From Gammaproteobacteria bacterium (GTDB taxonomy: Bacteria; Pseudomonadota; Gammaproteobacteria; Pseudomonadales; Alcanivoracaceae), in NCBI GenBank assembly GCA_018067045.1, contig JAGPVL010000029.1, positions 1-54,343 of the forward strand: a DNA stretch of 54,343 nucleotides, in the 5' to 3' direction. Of this stretch, positions 16,835 to 25,927 are shown piece after piece. A program made the translations under genes and the position numbers. Position 1 is the first letter of the stretch; each line of letters begins with the position of its first letter. The notes beneath the pieces are model-generated. The model saw nothing but the letters and a program-made list of their open reading frames with translations. It ran no database searches and had not been told where the DNA came from.

Positions 16835-17647
16835 ATGAATCTTACTGATATCGGCGTCAACCTTGCAGACAAGCGCTTTCTTTCCGACATGACCTTGGTA
16901 CTGGAACGGGCGGCGGCAGCTGGCGTGACACGGCAGATCATTACCGGAACCAGTCTTGAAGGATCGCGCAGCGCTTTGCAGCTTGCCGCCAACAACCTGC
17001 GCAACAATGATGCCGTTGTTCAGCTCTACGCCACCTGCGGAATTCATCCCCACCAAGCCAGTGACTTTTCGACCAGTGCGTTATCTGAGCTGAGATTACT
17101 CGCTCAGCAACCCGGCATTGTCGCCATCGGCGAAACAGGACTCGACTTCAATCGAGATTTCTCACCACGGCCCGAGCAAGAAAAAGCCTTCGCCGAACAG
17201 CTTCAATTAGCTACCGAGCTTTCTCTTCCTGTATTTCTGCATCAACGCGACGCGCACGAGCGATTTCTACCGCTGCTAAAGGAGCATCGAGACACGCTAA
17301 AGAATGTTGTCGTGCATTGTTTTACAGGTAACCGAAAAGAACTCTTCGATTATTTAGACCTCGACTGCCACATAGGCATTACGGGCTGGGTTTGTGATGA
17401 AAGACGCGGAAAACCGTTACAGGAAATCGTCAAAAATATCCCGCTAAACAGGCTGTTAATTGAAACCGACAGCCCCTATTTGACGCCACGAAACATGCCG
17501 GGGAAACCGCCTAAATCAGGCCGAAACGAACCTTCCTTATTGATCTATGTAGCCCAGAAACTGGCAGAGATTTACGCCATCAAACTCGATGAAATTGCCA
17601 TAAGTACGCAAGAAAATAGTACCGTTTTTTTCTCAATAGAGGCTTAA
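16835..17647 (+). CDS. tatD: TatD-family metal-dependent deoxyribonuclease
   Basis: 270-residue TatD hydrolase. It starts with TDIGVNLAD (the true-TatD form of the first metal motif), followed by YATCGIHPHQASD, AIGETGLDFNRD (metal Glu), PVFLHQRDAHERF, VVVHCFTGN (metal His) and LLIETDSPYLTP (metal Asp). TatD enzymes degrade DNA 3' to 5' and act in DNA repair or turnover. The gene stands alone; it converges on the minus-strand glutaredoxin-like gene. The first 130 bases upstream hold no recognised site. Confidence 0.93.
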   Translation: MNLTDIGVNLADKRFLSDMTLVLERAAAAGVTRQIITGTSLEGSRSALQLAANNLRNNDAVVQLYATCGIHPHQASDFSTSALSELRLLAQQPGIVAIGETGLDFNRDFSPRPEQEKAFAEQLQLATELSLPVFLHQRDAHERFLPLLKEHRDTLKNVVVHCFTGNRKELFDYLDLDCHIGITGWVCDERRGKPLQEIVKNIPLNRLLIETDSPYLTPRNMPGKPPKSGRNEPSLLIYVAQKLAEIYAIKLDEIAISTQENSTVFFSIEA

Positions 17648-17725
17648 AATATATCAGGAAAGATTCGTATTTTAATGACGTGGTGCTTGCCAAAAAAACG
17701 AAAAAAGGAACCAGAACAACCTGTT

Positions 17726-17947
17726 TCAGCTAACCGCCGACCGAACATCCAACAAGCTGAACGGCCAATCAAGCTCTTTTCCATTAACACGCAATACCGG
17801 AATACGCGTACCGTAACGCACAACTTCAACATCAGACTCAGCAATATCCACATGCTCAATAACCGCTTGTGGCAACGCTCGGCGAACAATTATTTCTGCA
17901 TCCTCGCAGAGATGGCAACCCATCGTCATCAGCAACTCAACTTTCAT
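17726..17947 (-). CDS. Glutaredoxin-family (DUF836) small thiol protein
   Basis: 73-residue thioredoxin-fold protein of the DUF836/glutaredoxin-like group. The active site is CHLC at residues 11-14 (MGCHLCEDAE), and cis-Pro is in RIPVLRVNGKEL. It is likely a cytoplasmic thiol-disulfide protein; its substrate is unknown. It lies 68 bases downstream of rlmL in the same orientation. Confidence 0.88.
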   Translation of the reverse strand: MKVELLMTMGCHLCEDAEIIVRRALPQAVIEHVDIAESDVEVVRYGTRIPVLRVNGKELDWPFSLLDVRSAVS

Positions 17948-18015
17948 ACCGTCTTCACCAATATCTCAAGATCAACATCGAAAAAACTTCTACAACACTT
18001 CGCGCTGATTGCTCA

Positions 18016-20184
18016 CTAGCCAACTAAATGCCGCACTGAGAACAAATGATGCGGCGTTCCCTGACGACTAAAATCAGGCGGGACACTCGCGCGGGTTATA
18101 TCCTCAATTTGATATAGTTTGCGCATTTCCTCATCCAAAGAGAACTTGCGGAAATTATTGGAAAAATACAGCACGCCCCCTGGCTCTAAACGTTTCATGA
18201 TCCAACGAATAAGCTCGCCGTGATCACGTTGCACAACAAAATCATCACGCGATTTGTTGTTCGAAAACGTCGGGGGATCACAGAAAACCACATCAAATTG
18301 CTCTCGACATGCTTCAAGCCATGTCATCACGTCCGCACGCTCAAGACGATGATGTTCCGTTGAAAAGCCATTCAGCGACAGATTCTCGGCGGCCCAATCT
18401 AAGTACGTCCGTGACGCGTCGACGGTAACAGAACTCCTTGCGCCACCAACTGCCGCATGGACCGTTCCTGCGCCAGTGTATGCAAACAGATTCAAAAAAC
18501 GCTTACCGGTGCATTCTGTTTCAAAACGCATACGCAACGGTCTGTGATCTAAAAACAAGCCCACATCAAGATAAGCAGAGAGATTGACCAAAAGGTCTGC
18601 TCGCCCCTCACGCACCACAGACATGCCCTTGCGGGCATCCAGCTTTTGATACTGATGATTACCCTTCTGCTGCGACCGCGTACGTAAAAAAACCTGCTCA
18701 CGATGGGCGCCGAGAACGGCCCTTATCGCCGATACCGCCCACGCTCTACGCTGCTCAGCAGCCTTCTCATCAATGCTTTTCGGGGCGGCAAATTCCTGAA
18801 CAAATACCTCTTCACCGTACACATCAACGGAGAAATTAAACTCGGGCAAATCGCGATCATAAAGTCGATAAGCGTGGATCTGTTCTTGATCAATCCATTT
18901 GCGTAACTGTTTGCCGTTCTTACGCAAACGGTTCGCTAACGGAATGGCTTGATCTGGCAGGGTAAACGCCGGCTCCCCAACTTGTAGTGGCGCCACAGGC
19001 GCGCGCAGTACCGGACGCGTCACACGAATAAAGTTTGTGATCGCGCCATTTTTCACGCGCACCTGTGAAACCAGCTCAGTGCCTAGTTTATCCAGCACCT
19101 CGACATCACTGCCAAGAATAGCCAGCGGCCAATGACGGGCTGTGGCGGCGATACGCCTGCCAATCCCTTGATGCAGTGCATCGACGCGCTGCCGGTCTTC
19201 TAGGCGCTCCCCCCACGGCGGATTCGTGACCACAATACCGAGCCCCGGAAAATCTCGCGCCGCTAACAAGCCAAACTCGCGGCGTTCAAAATGAATCATA
19301 TTTGCGACGCCGGCACGTTCTGCATTGGCACGTGCTAAACGCAATGCCTGATCACTGCCGTCGAACGCTTTAATTGTGATTTTTTCCGCATAATGCGCCA
19401 CCACCTCTTCACTGGTGCGAATGCGTTGCGTCGCTGCAACGCGCATCGCCTTCCACGCATCCGCTGAAAAACCTTTCCAATGCAGAATGCCAAACTCTTC
19501 ACGCATCAGACCCGGCGCCTTATCAGCACTGATTAACGCTGCCTCAACCGCAATCGTGCCGCTGCCGCAAAATGGATCAACCAATGCATGCCCCGGACTG
19601 ACCTGCTCTTTGTCATCTATTTGAGCTTCCGGAACATCGCTGCCCCAGCGCGCCTGAAATAACATCGCCGCCGCAATGGATTCTCGCAACGGGGCAACAC
19701 CACCTTGAATACGATAGCCCCGGCGACTCAGCGGCACGCCGCTAAAATCGACGAATAAACTGGCTTGCTCCGCTGCAATATGTAAACGCAAACAAAGCGC
19801 CCCTGCTGGCTCACGTTGCAAGCGAACCTGACGAGACAAGTTACGGCAAAACACACTAGAGGTAATACGCGGGTCCCCACGTACTCCCGCCTCATGGTCC
19901 GCAATCACGTTAAGCGCACCATCCGGGCTGAGATGCGCATCAATATCAAAGTCACGCGCTAACGCTTCTGCTGCATCTCCAGGCTCCACCTTCAGCGTTG
20001 CCACCGGCAGCAGTACCCGTTCCGCTAAACGCGACCACAGACATACCGTCATCGCCTGCTCTAAAGAGCAATCGCTTAGTTTTACCGCTGCTCCGCCCGA
20101 GGCTTGAGCCGGCAAATTTAGTGCCGTTAACTCTTGCTCTAGAACGCCGGCCAACCCGGGGATACAGGTAACAATCAGTTCCAT
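18016..20184 (-). CDS. rlmL: 23S rRNA m2G2445 / m7G2069 dual methyltransferase RlmKL
   Basis: 722-residue fusion enzyme. A THUMP RNA-binding domain occupies about 45-155. The RlmL half carries the SAM motif DPFCGSGTIAVEA (203-215) and the catalytic NPPWGERLED (321-330). The RlmK half carries FLNLFAYTGAGTVHAA for SAM binding and CDPPTFSNN (635-643). The two activities methylate helix 74 and helix 80-region guanines of 23S rRNA. The N- and C-halves are fused as in E. coli and Pseudomonas. It is divergent from rmf, another ribosome-related gene. Confidence 0.96.
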   Translation of the reverse strand: MELIVTCIPGLAGVLEQELTALNLPAQASGGAAVKLSDCSLEQAMTVCLWSRLAERVLLPVATLKVEPGDAAEALARDFDIDAHLSPDGALNVIADHEAGVRGDPRITSSVFCRNLSRQVRLQREPAGALCLRLHIAAEQASLFVDFSGVPLSRRGYRIQGGVAPLRESIAAAMLFQARWGSDVPEAQIDDKEQVSPGHALVDPFCGSGTIAVEAALISADKAPGLMREEFGILHWKGFSADAWKAMRVAATQRIRTSEEVVAHYAEKITIKAFDGSDQALRLARANAERAGVANMIHFERREFGLLAARDFPGLGIVVTNPPWGERLEDRQRVDALHQGIGRRIAATARHWPLAILGSDVEVLDKLGTELVSQVRVKNGAITNFIRVTRPVLRAPVAPLQVGEPAFTLPDQAIPLANRLRKNGKQLRKWIDQEQIHAYRLYDRDLPEFNFSVDVYGEEVFVQEFAAPKSIDEKAAEQRRAWAVSAIRAVLGAHREQVFLRTRSQQKGNHQYQKLDARKGMSVVREGRADLLVNLSAYLDVGLFLDHRPLRMRFETECTGKRFLNLFAYTGAGTVHAAVGGARSSVTVDASRTYLDWAAENLSLNGFSTEHHRLERADVMTWLEACREQFDVVFCDPPTFSNNKSRDDFVVQRDHGELIRWIMKRLEPGGVLYFSNNFRKFSLDEEMRKLYQIEDITRASVPPDFSRQGTPHHLFSVRHLVG

Positions 20185-20532
20185 GTACTACACTCACTTA
20201 TGCGGAGTTCTTAGAAATCAAAAACTTACCGAAATAATCAATAAGTTGTAAATCACTCTTAACAGCGTTGAAATATACGACATATTCCTAAGCAGCCTAT
20301 TCTTTATCGCAACTCGTTATTCGACAGTGCCACCCCGAATTCCGATACTGGGGTTGTTGCGCGGGCTCATCCCGACAAGGACCGCCCGGGAGGCTTTGCG
20401 GTCAAAGGTATTTCGCCAACTAATGTGCCCGAGCAACTACGCTCAGCACTGACTTGCGAAATCCCGGAAACATCAGCCGCGCACATTTTGTCAATTTACG
20501 TTTACACGACCCAATGAATGAGGAAGTGCTCG
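20185..20532. other. rlmL-rmf divergent region with structured rmf leader
   Basis: 348 bases without a gene. A stem GACCGC/GCGGTC lies at 20380-20403 in a G/C-rich stretch that begins near 20333 with CACCCCGAATTCC. Pseudomonas rmf genes carry a conserved 5' leader called the rmf RNA motif; the same position here is structured, but I cannot show that it matches that motif. Promoters for rlmL and rmf must lie here; none was clearly identified. Confidence 0.45.
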
Positions 20533-20742
20533 ATGAAAAGACAGAAAAGAGATCGTGACGTTCGTGCCTATTCACGTGGATATAAAGCAGGTCTTGATGG
20601 TAAATCACGCGATTTATGCCCGTTTGAAGACAACCTCGATATGCGTTCCCACTGGCTCGGTGGCTGGCGCGAGGGACGAACAGACCAGAGCCATGGAATG
20701 ACCGGCGTCTCCGGCATCCACAACATGAAGAATATCGGCTAA
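20533..20742 (+). CDS. rmf: Ribosome modulation factor
   Basis: 69-residue basic protein that forms 100S ribosome dimers in stationary phase. The diagnostic MKRQKRDR start and the RGYKAGLDGKSRDLCPF and WLGGWREGR motifs are all present. ATG at 20533 (preceded by GAGGAAG) is preferred over the in-frame ATG at 20518, since RMF proteins start MKRQKRDR. The C-terminus (GMTGVSGIHNMKNIG) is longer than the E. coli protein, as in pseudomonads. Neighbours rlmL and pyrD match the Pseudomonas order. Confidence 0.96.
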   Translation: MKRQKRDRDVRAYSRGYKAGLDGKSRDLCPFEDNLDMRSHWLGGWREGRTDQSHGMTGVSGIHNMKNIG

Positions 20743-20801
20743 CTCACAAGGCCAACCCAGTTTAAAACACACAGTTTACACCACGGCGCTTGCGCCTACT
20801 C

Positions 20802-20820
20802 AGGGCCCCTCCAGGGCCCT
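20802..20820. terminator. Terminator between convergent rmf and pyrD
   Basis: AGGGCCC (20802-20808) pairs with GGGCCCT (20814-20820), loop CTCCA, followed by TTTCCTATT on the plus strand. A modest terminator for rmf. Confidence 0.6.
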
Positions 20821-20847
20821 TTCCTATTGGGCACCACTCTCAAAGGC

Positions 20848-21858
20848 TTATTGCCCAACGTCCCAAGCATTGACAGCCTCACGCACCAGTCCCGGTCCGC
20901 GATAAATTAATCCGCTATACACCTGTACCAATGACGCGCCGAGCTCCTGTTTCATGCGTGCGTCGGCACCCGACAAGATGCCGCCCACTCCAATCACGGG
21001 AATACGGCCATCCAGTGCCTGACAAAAGGCAGATAAGGTTTGATCGGCAAGTGCTTTAAGCGGGGCGCCACTCATTCCGCCGCCTTCTTGACCATGACGT
21101 AGGGACTCTACGCCAGTGCGTGTTAGCGTCGTATTGCCCACGATCACACCATCAATTTCATGGCGTACCAGTGCGTCCGACATCGATAACACTTCGTCAG
21201 AACTATTGTCCGGCGCAACCTTGATCACCAGAGGCACCCTTCTCCCGGCCTTTTGATCGAGCCGCGTCTGTGTCTCACGTAACTGCCCCAACAATTGCTC
21301 CAGCGCATCACCGTGTTGCAAAGTTCTCAGGCCTGGGGTGTTGGGAGACGACACATTCACGACGACATAACTCGCGGCCTGATGAATACGCTCCATGCAA
21401 AATAAATAGTCGCTCGCAGCGTCTTCGACCGGTGTATCGACGTTTTTTCCTATATTGATACCCAGTACGCCATCGTATCGACTGCGCTCAACAGCACGTA
21501 AAAGGTAATCGACTCCGTGATTATTAAAGCCCATACGGTTAATGAGCGCGTTCGCGGCCGGCAAACGAAACAGCCGCGGCTTCGCGTTGCCAGGCTGCGG
21601 CCGAGGCGTGACCGTACCCACCTCAAGAAAACCAAACCCCAACGACGACATACCATTAATGCAGTCACCGTTTTTATCCAACCCAGCAGCCAATCCCACC
21701 GGATTAGGAAATGGCAGCCCCATCACCTCCACAGGCTTATTCGGTACACATGAGGGATACAAGCGCCCCATGCCATGCCGCAACGCAGACAGAGTCAACT
21801 CATGTGACACTTCTTCATCGAGCGAAAAGAGAATGGATTTGGCAAGGTTATACAACAT
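20848..21858 (-). CDS. pyrD: Dihydroorotate dehydrogenase (quinone), class 2
   Basis: 336-residue FMN enzyme of pyrimidine synthesis that oxidises dihydroorotate with ubiquinone as acceptor. The N-terminal helices (YNLAKSILFSLDEEVSHELT) are the membrane-associated quinone tunnel of class 2. The catalytic Ser is in NVSSPNTPGLR, and the FMN-phosphate site is GVGGILSGADA. ATG at 21858 is preferred over the TTG six bases upstream; no strong ribosome site was seen. Confidence 0.96.
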   Translation of the reverse strand: MLYNLAKSILFSLDEEVSHELTLSALRHGMGRLYPSCVPNKPVEVMGLPFPNPVGLAAGLDKNGDCINGMSSLGFGFLEVGTVTPRPQPGNAKPRLFRLPAANALINRMGFNNHGVDYLLRAVERSRYDGVLGINIGKNVDTPVEDAASDYLFCMERIHQAASYVVVNVSSPNTPGLRTLQHGDALEQLLGQLRETQTRLDQKAGRRVPLVIKVAPDNSSDEVLSMSDALVRHEIDGVIVGNTTLTRTGVESLRHGQEGGGMSGAPLKALADQTLSAFCQALDGRIPVIGVGGILSGADARMKQELGASLVQVYSGLIYRGPGLVREAVNAWDVGQ

Positions 21859-22040
21859 AGACAAGACACCGTTGGAGGATCACCGTATTCGTGATGACGC
21901 GCATTATAGGAAACCGCGGCGCACAGTGCACGCCGTCCCGTTTGCAGCCTCTCCTGACCTCCTGAGCCCGAAGCATCATAACCGCCCGTCCCAGTGAGAG
22001 CCTGATTGCAGACGAAGGCTTTAGCTCTGATCCAGCGTTG

Positions 22041-22110
22041 ATCGCTTGCAAGCAAGCTCCCACAAAACATCAAACCGCGCCGTCCTTGTTGGAGCCTGCC
22101 TGCAGGCGAA
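22041..22110. repeat. Two REP-like elements in inverted arrangement
   Basis: ATCGCTTGCAAGCAAGCTCC begins at 22041 and is the reverse complement of the element at 144-162 and 334-352. A related, diverged copy (TTGGAGCCTGCCTGCAGGCGA) lies at 22089-22110. The two face one another, forming a BIME between pyrD and the transporter gene. The rest of the 21859-22242 gap holds only the terminator at 22186 and no gene. Confidence 0.75.
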
Positions 22111-22185
22111 AGGTTTTGGTTCTAATCCGACTGTCATTCGCTCGCTATGAAGAACTCTGTAGAAGCGGTGATGCGGAAGAAACAA

Positions 22186-22215
22186 AAAGGCCCGGTCGCT
22201 GCCGACCGGGCCTTT
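22186..22215 (-). terminator. Strong terminator of the envelope cluster
   Basis: A perfect 13-bp stem (22186-22198 with 22203-22215, core GGCCCGGTCG) with a 4-base loop and an A-run on the plus strand (T-run on the minus strand). It lies 27 bases after the RND transporter stop. Confidence 0.92.
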
Positions 22216-22242
22216 AAAGTGCACACATAATTACAACGAGCG

Positions 22243-24633
22243 TTAGCGCGCAGCTTTACTGCGCACTTTTGCCTTCGGGTCTTCCTTCAGCAGGAAGCGC
22301 GCCAGAGACGGCAATAGCCACAATGCACCGATCATGTTCCAAAGGAACATAAAGGTAAGCAGAATGCCCATATCAGCCTGGAACTTGATCGATGAGAAAC
22401 CCCATAAGACCACACCAACCGCCAACGCGAGGCCAGTAAAGGCCACAGCTTTACCCGTTGTTTTCAAGGTCTCACGGTAAGCAGATTCCAAGTCCAAACC
22501 CTGCTTCATATAACTTTCAAGTTTGCTATAGATATAAATACCGTAATCGACACCGATACCCACACCCAGCGCGATCACAGGCAATGTTGCCACCTTCACG
22601 CCAATACCGAGATACGTCATTAGCGCCTGACAGAGAATAGACGTGAGACCTAACGGAATAACAATACACAACACCGCGCGAATTGAACGGAACGCAATCA
22701 AACACAACACAATTACAACACCGTATACCAACAGCAGCATTGGATGCTGGCTCGCTTCGATAGTTTGGTTTGTTGCCGCTTCGACACCCGCGTTACCGGA
22801 AGCCAACTTGAAATCAATAATCTCAGGCTGCGCATGATCGACGTTATAAGCCTCAACAGAGGCCGTTACGTTATCTAGCGTCTCTGCTTTATGATCGTCC
22901 AAGAACACATAGAGAGGTGTCAGACTACAATCCAAGTTAAACAATGCACTTGGCATAAAGCCCATCGCGTTGTTCAACGCGAATTGATCACGAGACAACG
23001 TACCCCATTTAAGGCTGCCCTCATTCATGTTGGCACTGATGCGTTTGGTCACAGAGGAAATAGTTAGAACTTCCTGAACACCTTCAACATCTCGCAAAGT
23101 CCACGCCAGCTGATCAACGGCCTGTAGAGCCTCATAACTATTGCAACCTTCAAGGGGCGTTTTACCCATCACCACCAAAACATCGGCACTAACGCTGTAA
23201 TTCGACACCAAGTAATTAACGTCATGGTTATACTGATATTTACGATCTGGCTTAAAACCTCGTTCGCACTCCATTTCAGTACAAGGGTCTGGCCATAATT
23301 CCGGCGCGCCTTTATTCAGATCGCCAATTTTTAGATCTTGGCTTAAATAAATACCGCCAGCGTAACCGACAATCGCAATAACGATTGAAATCGCAGCGTA
23401 CGGCGTGCGTGTAAAACGAGAGAAGATATTCGCCAATGGATGGTCTGCATCATCTTTCGCCTTAACCTTTTTGATTGCCGCCTTGCTACAACCAACATAA
23501 GACAGCAACACCGGCACAATAATCAGGTTGGTTAGAATAACGACAGCAACACCAATACTCGCTGCAATCGCCAACTCACGAATCACACCAATATCGATAA
23601 TGTAAAGTGTGACAAAACCGATCGCATCACTAATCAACGCAATCATGCCCGGCAAAACCAGTGCGGAAAATGTATCCGTCGCAGCAGTACGCGCGGTATC
23701 GCCAGCCGCCATATAGTTAGTAAACGTATTCACTATCTGAACGCCGTGACTCACCGCAATCGCAAACACCAAGAACGGCACAAGCATGGAGTACGGATCA
23801 ATCGTAAAGCCAAGCAGGCTGACCAAGCCAAGCTGCCACGTCACTGCAATAACAGAGCAACCTGTCACTGCCAACGTACTCTTTAAGCAACGAGTATCAA
23901 TCAGCAACAACAGCGCAGTGAGGCCAATGGTAATTAGAAAAAACATCCCGACTTGCTCAGCCGCGGCAATCACATCTCCGACTTTCTTCGCAATACCAAC
24001 AACGTGAATCCGAATAAACGGATACTGACTTTCGTAGCGAGCACTCAATTCATCTAGCGATGCCGACAGCGTCGGAATATCAACTTCAGAGTCCGGCGCC
24101 AGCACATCCAACAAATTTGCATGGACAACCGTTGAGCGAAAATCATCCGCCACCAAACGACCAACCTGGCCTGAGCGTAGAACATTTGTTCTAAGCTGCT
24201 CTAAACTGTCTGCACCACCGTCGTAATCAGGCGGAATAACTTCGCCGCCTTGAAACCCCTCTTCCGTGACCTCATTCCAGCGCACATTGGCTGTCCACAA
24301 CGAGAAGATTTTGGAAGGGTCTACGCCCGGCGTTGCAAAGACATCGTCTGTAACCTGTTTAAGAACAGCCAAGTATTCTTCGTTGAAGACGTCATCATTA
24401 CGCGTATCTTCGACAATAATACGAATATCATTGCCAAGATCTACGTCGTCTTGATGCTCAAGAAAGTTTTTAATATAACGATGCTCTAACGGCACCATTT
24501 TACGAACATCCGTACTCACGGAAATATCTTTTGCTGACCAGGCCATAAAGGCTGTAGCGGCCGCAAAAAGAATCAATAGGACAGGTCGTGCTGAAAACAG
24601 GGCTCGCGCCAAACTTGTAGAAATATTACTCAT
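22243..24633 (-). CDS. RND-superfamily (MMPL/SSD-type) transporter
   Basis: 796-residue inner-membrane protein with two repeats, each of one membrane helix, a large periplasmic loop and five membrane helices (about 15-32, 230-365; then 415-430, 625-770). Each repeat carries a sterol-sensing/MMPL-type helix bundle, with the motif GVGIGVDYGIYIYSKLE in the second half. The loops hold four cysteines (PDPCTEMECERG; LEGCNSY; LDCSL) that may form disulfides. Such transporters move lipids or hydrophobic molecules to the outer envelope. It is the last gene of the DUF1302-DUF1329-lipase-YCF48-RND set, 14 bases after the YCF48 gene. Confidence 0.9.
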   Translation of the reverse strand: MSNISTSLARALFSARPVLLILFAAATAFMAWSAKDISVSTDVRKMVPLEHRYIKNFLEHQDDVDLGNDIRIIVEDTRNDDVFNEEYLAVLKQVTDDVFATPGVDPSKIFSLWTANVRWNEVTEEGFQGGEVIPPDYDGGADSLEQLRTNVLRSGQVGRLVADDFRSTVVHANLLDVLAPDSEVDIPTLSASLDELSARYESQYPFIRIHVVGIAKKVGDVIAAAEQVGMFFLITIGLTALLLLIDTRCLKSTLAVTGCSVIAVTWQLGLVSLLGFTIDPYSMLVPFLVFAIAVSHGVQIVNTFTNYMAAGDTARTAATDTFSALVLPGMIALISDAIGFVTLYIIDIGVIRELAIAASIGVAVVILTNLIIVPVLLSYVGCSKAAIKKVKAKDDADHPLANIFSRFTRTPYAAISIVIAIVGYAGGIYLSQDLKIGDLNKGAPELWPDPCTEMECERGFKPDRKYQYNHDVNYLVSNYSVSADVLVVMGKTPLEGCNSYEALQAVDQLAWTLRDVEGVQEVLTISSVTKRISANMNEGSLKWGTLSRDQFALNNAMGFMPSALFNLDCSLTPLYVFLDDHKAETLDNVTASVEAYNVDHAQPEIIDFKLASGNAGVEAATNQTIEASQHPMLLLVYGVVIVLCLIAFRSIRAVLCIVIPLGLTSILCQALMTYLGIGVKVATLPVIALGVGIGVDYGIYIYSKLESYMKQGLDLESAYRETLKTTGKAVAFTGLALAVGVVLWGFSSIKFQADMGILLTFMFLWNMIGALWLLPSLARFLLKEDPKAKVRSKAAR

Positions 24634-24646
24634 TATCGGCCCCTAA

Positions 24647-25699
24647 TTAGCGAATGTCGTTGACGAGAGTAATGCCACGATCACCGACCATCACAAGACG
24701 ATCAGTACCTATCGGCAGCAAACCTGAAATAGACTCACGGTTCGGCAAATACTGTAATGCCACACTGCTGCCCTTATCATGGCTAACGAGAATTGAACCG
24801 GAGGCACCGGCCAAAATAATGGTGCCATCCTTGAGTACTACTCCTGCGTTAACCGCACGAGTCACGCCCGTCTTCACGAGATTCCAAGTACTTCCTCCGT
24901 CTCGGCTGGCAAAAACTTTGCCCTGCATACCGTGTATCAAGGTGACGTGGAAAGTACTGGTTATACCAAAAAATGTTCCGCCATATGGGCTCTTCAGCTT
25001 TTGCCAGCTAACGCCGTTATCGCGTGAACGCAACAAAGTGCCCTTTTCACCCGCAGCAATTAATGTAGAAGTGCCAGGGACACGCTCAATTGCATAAAGG
25101 TGCCAGCCGTCAGGGTTTGGAATATCTTCATTACGTTTAACCCAAGACTCACCGCCATCTTGAGTTTCAACGACATATCCGTAACCACCCACTGCTATTG
25201 CGCGTTCTTTACTGTCGCACATCACATCCAAAAACGGCGCGCCAGATGTATCAACTGGCATAGCAGCACCTGCATCGTCACCATAATCGTCGTACGCGCC
25301 ATAATCGTCATAATCTTCTTCGCTGAAGTCTTCCTCAGCCGAATCATCTGCACCACCAAGTACATCTGAATATTGCACGGCCCATGTTTCACCGCCGTCC
25401 TTGGTACCAAGGACAGTTGCATCATGACCAACGGCCCAGCCGTTATACGAATCGGCAAAACAAACAGACGTCAACAAGACGCTCGTAGAAGACTTTGCCG
25501 GCACCCAATTAATGCCGTCGTCGTCCGAATACAAAATGCTACCGCGATCGCCCACGGCAACAATGCGCTGCCCAGCATGGGCGACATCTAAGTACGTCAA
25601 CGCGCTAACAAGAGGTGAACCAACTCTAACTGTCTCAGCATGCGCCGAGACACAAAGCGCAAAGGCGACTGCACTTGCGATTGAAAATAAGGCTCTCAT
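24647..25699 (-). CDS. YCF48/BNR-repeat beta-propeller, exported
   Basis: 350-residue exported protein. The signal peptide covers about residues 1-22 (FALCVSAHA-ETV). The mature part contains repeated BNR/YCF48 units of the form S-x-DxGxxW (YSDDDGINW, GTKDGGETW, ETQDGGESW, RSRDNGVSW, ASRDGGSTW), a beta-propeller related to photosystem II assembly factor YCF48. A distinctive acidic, Tyr-rich insertion (EEDYDDYGAYDDYGDD) interrupts the second to third units. ATG at 25699 is chosen for its signal peptide; a longer start would add 15 residues. Probably a periplasmic scaffold or assembly factor for the transporter. Confidence 0.85.
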   Translation of the reverse strand: MRALFSIASAVAFALCVSAHAETVRVGSPLVSALTYLDVAHAGQRIVAVGDRGSILYSDDDGINWVPAKSSTSVLLTSVCFADSYNGWAVGHDATVLGTKDGGETWAVQYSDVLGGADDSAEEDFSEEDYDDYGAYDDYGDDAGAAMPVDTSGAPFLDVMCDSKERAIAVGGYGYVVETQDGGESWVKRNEDIPNPDGWHLYAIERVPGTSTLIAAGEKGTLLRSRDNGVSWQKLKSPYGGTFFGITSTFHVTLIHGMQGKVFASRDGGSTWNLVKTGVTRAVNAGVVLKDGTIILAGASGSILVSHDKGSSVALQYLPNRESISGLLPIGTDRLVMVGDRGITLVNDIR

Positions 25700-25842
25700 A
25701 ATATTTCCCGAACAAATCAAAGAAAAAGATACGGTGAAAATCACACCAACACGGATTCCGTTCTCATATCACTACATCATGGATTCCTTCCCCGCGTAGC
25801 TCCTTACACGATCAACTCTCTAAAACAATTCTTTAGCTCATA

Positions 25843-25872
25843 AACCAAGGGTGGCATTTGCCACCCTTGGTT
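25843..25872. terminator. Strong hairpin between lipase and YCF48 genes
   Basis: A perfect 14-bp stem (25843-25856 with 25859-25872; AACCAAGGGTGGCA) with a 2-base loop. It lies after the lipase stop (25928) and before the YCF48 start (25699). Only a weak T-run follows on the minus strand, so it may reduce rather than stop expression of the last two genes, or stabilise the upstream mRNA. Confidence 0.75.
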
Positions 25873-25927
25873 GTACTTACACTATATGCAACAGCAAAGC
25901 TGCCTACGGCTTATTTCAAACCGTCTC

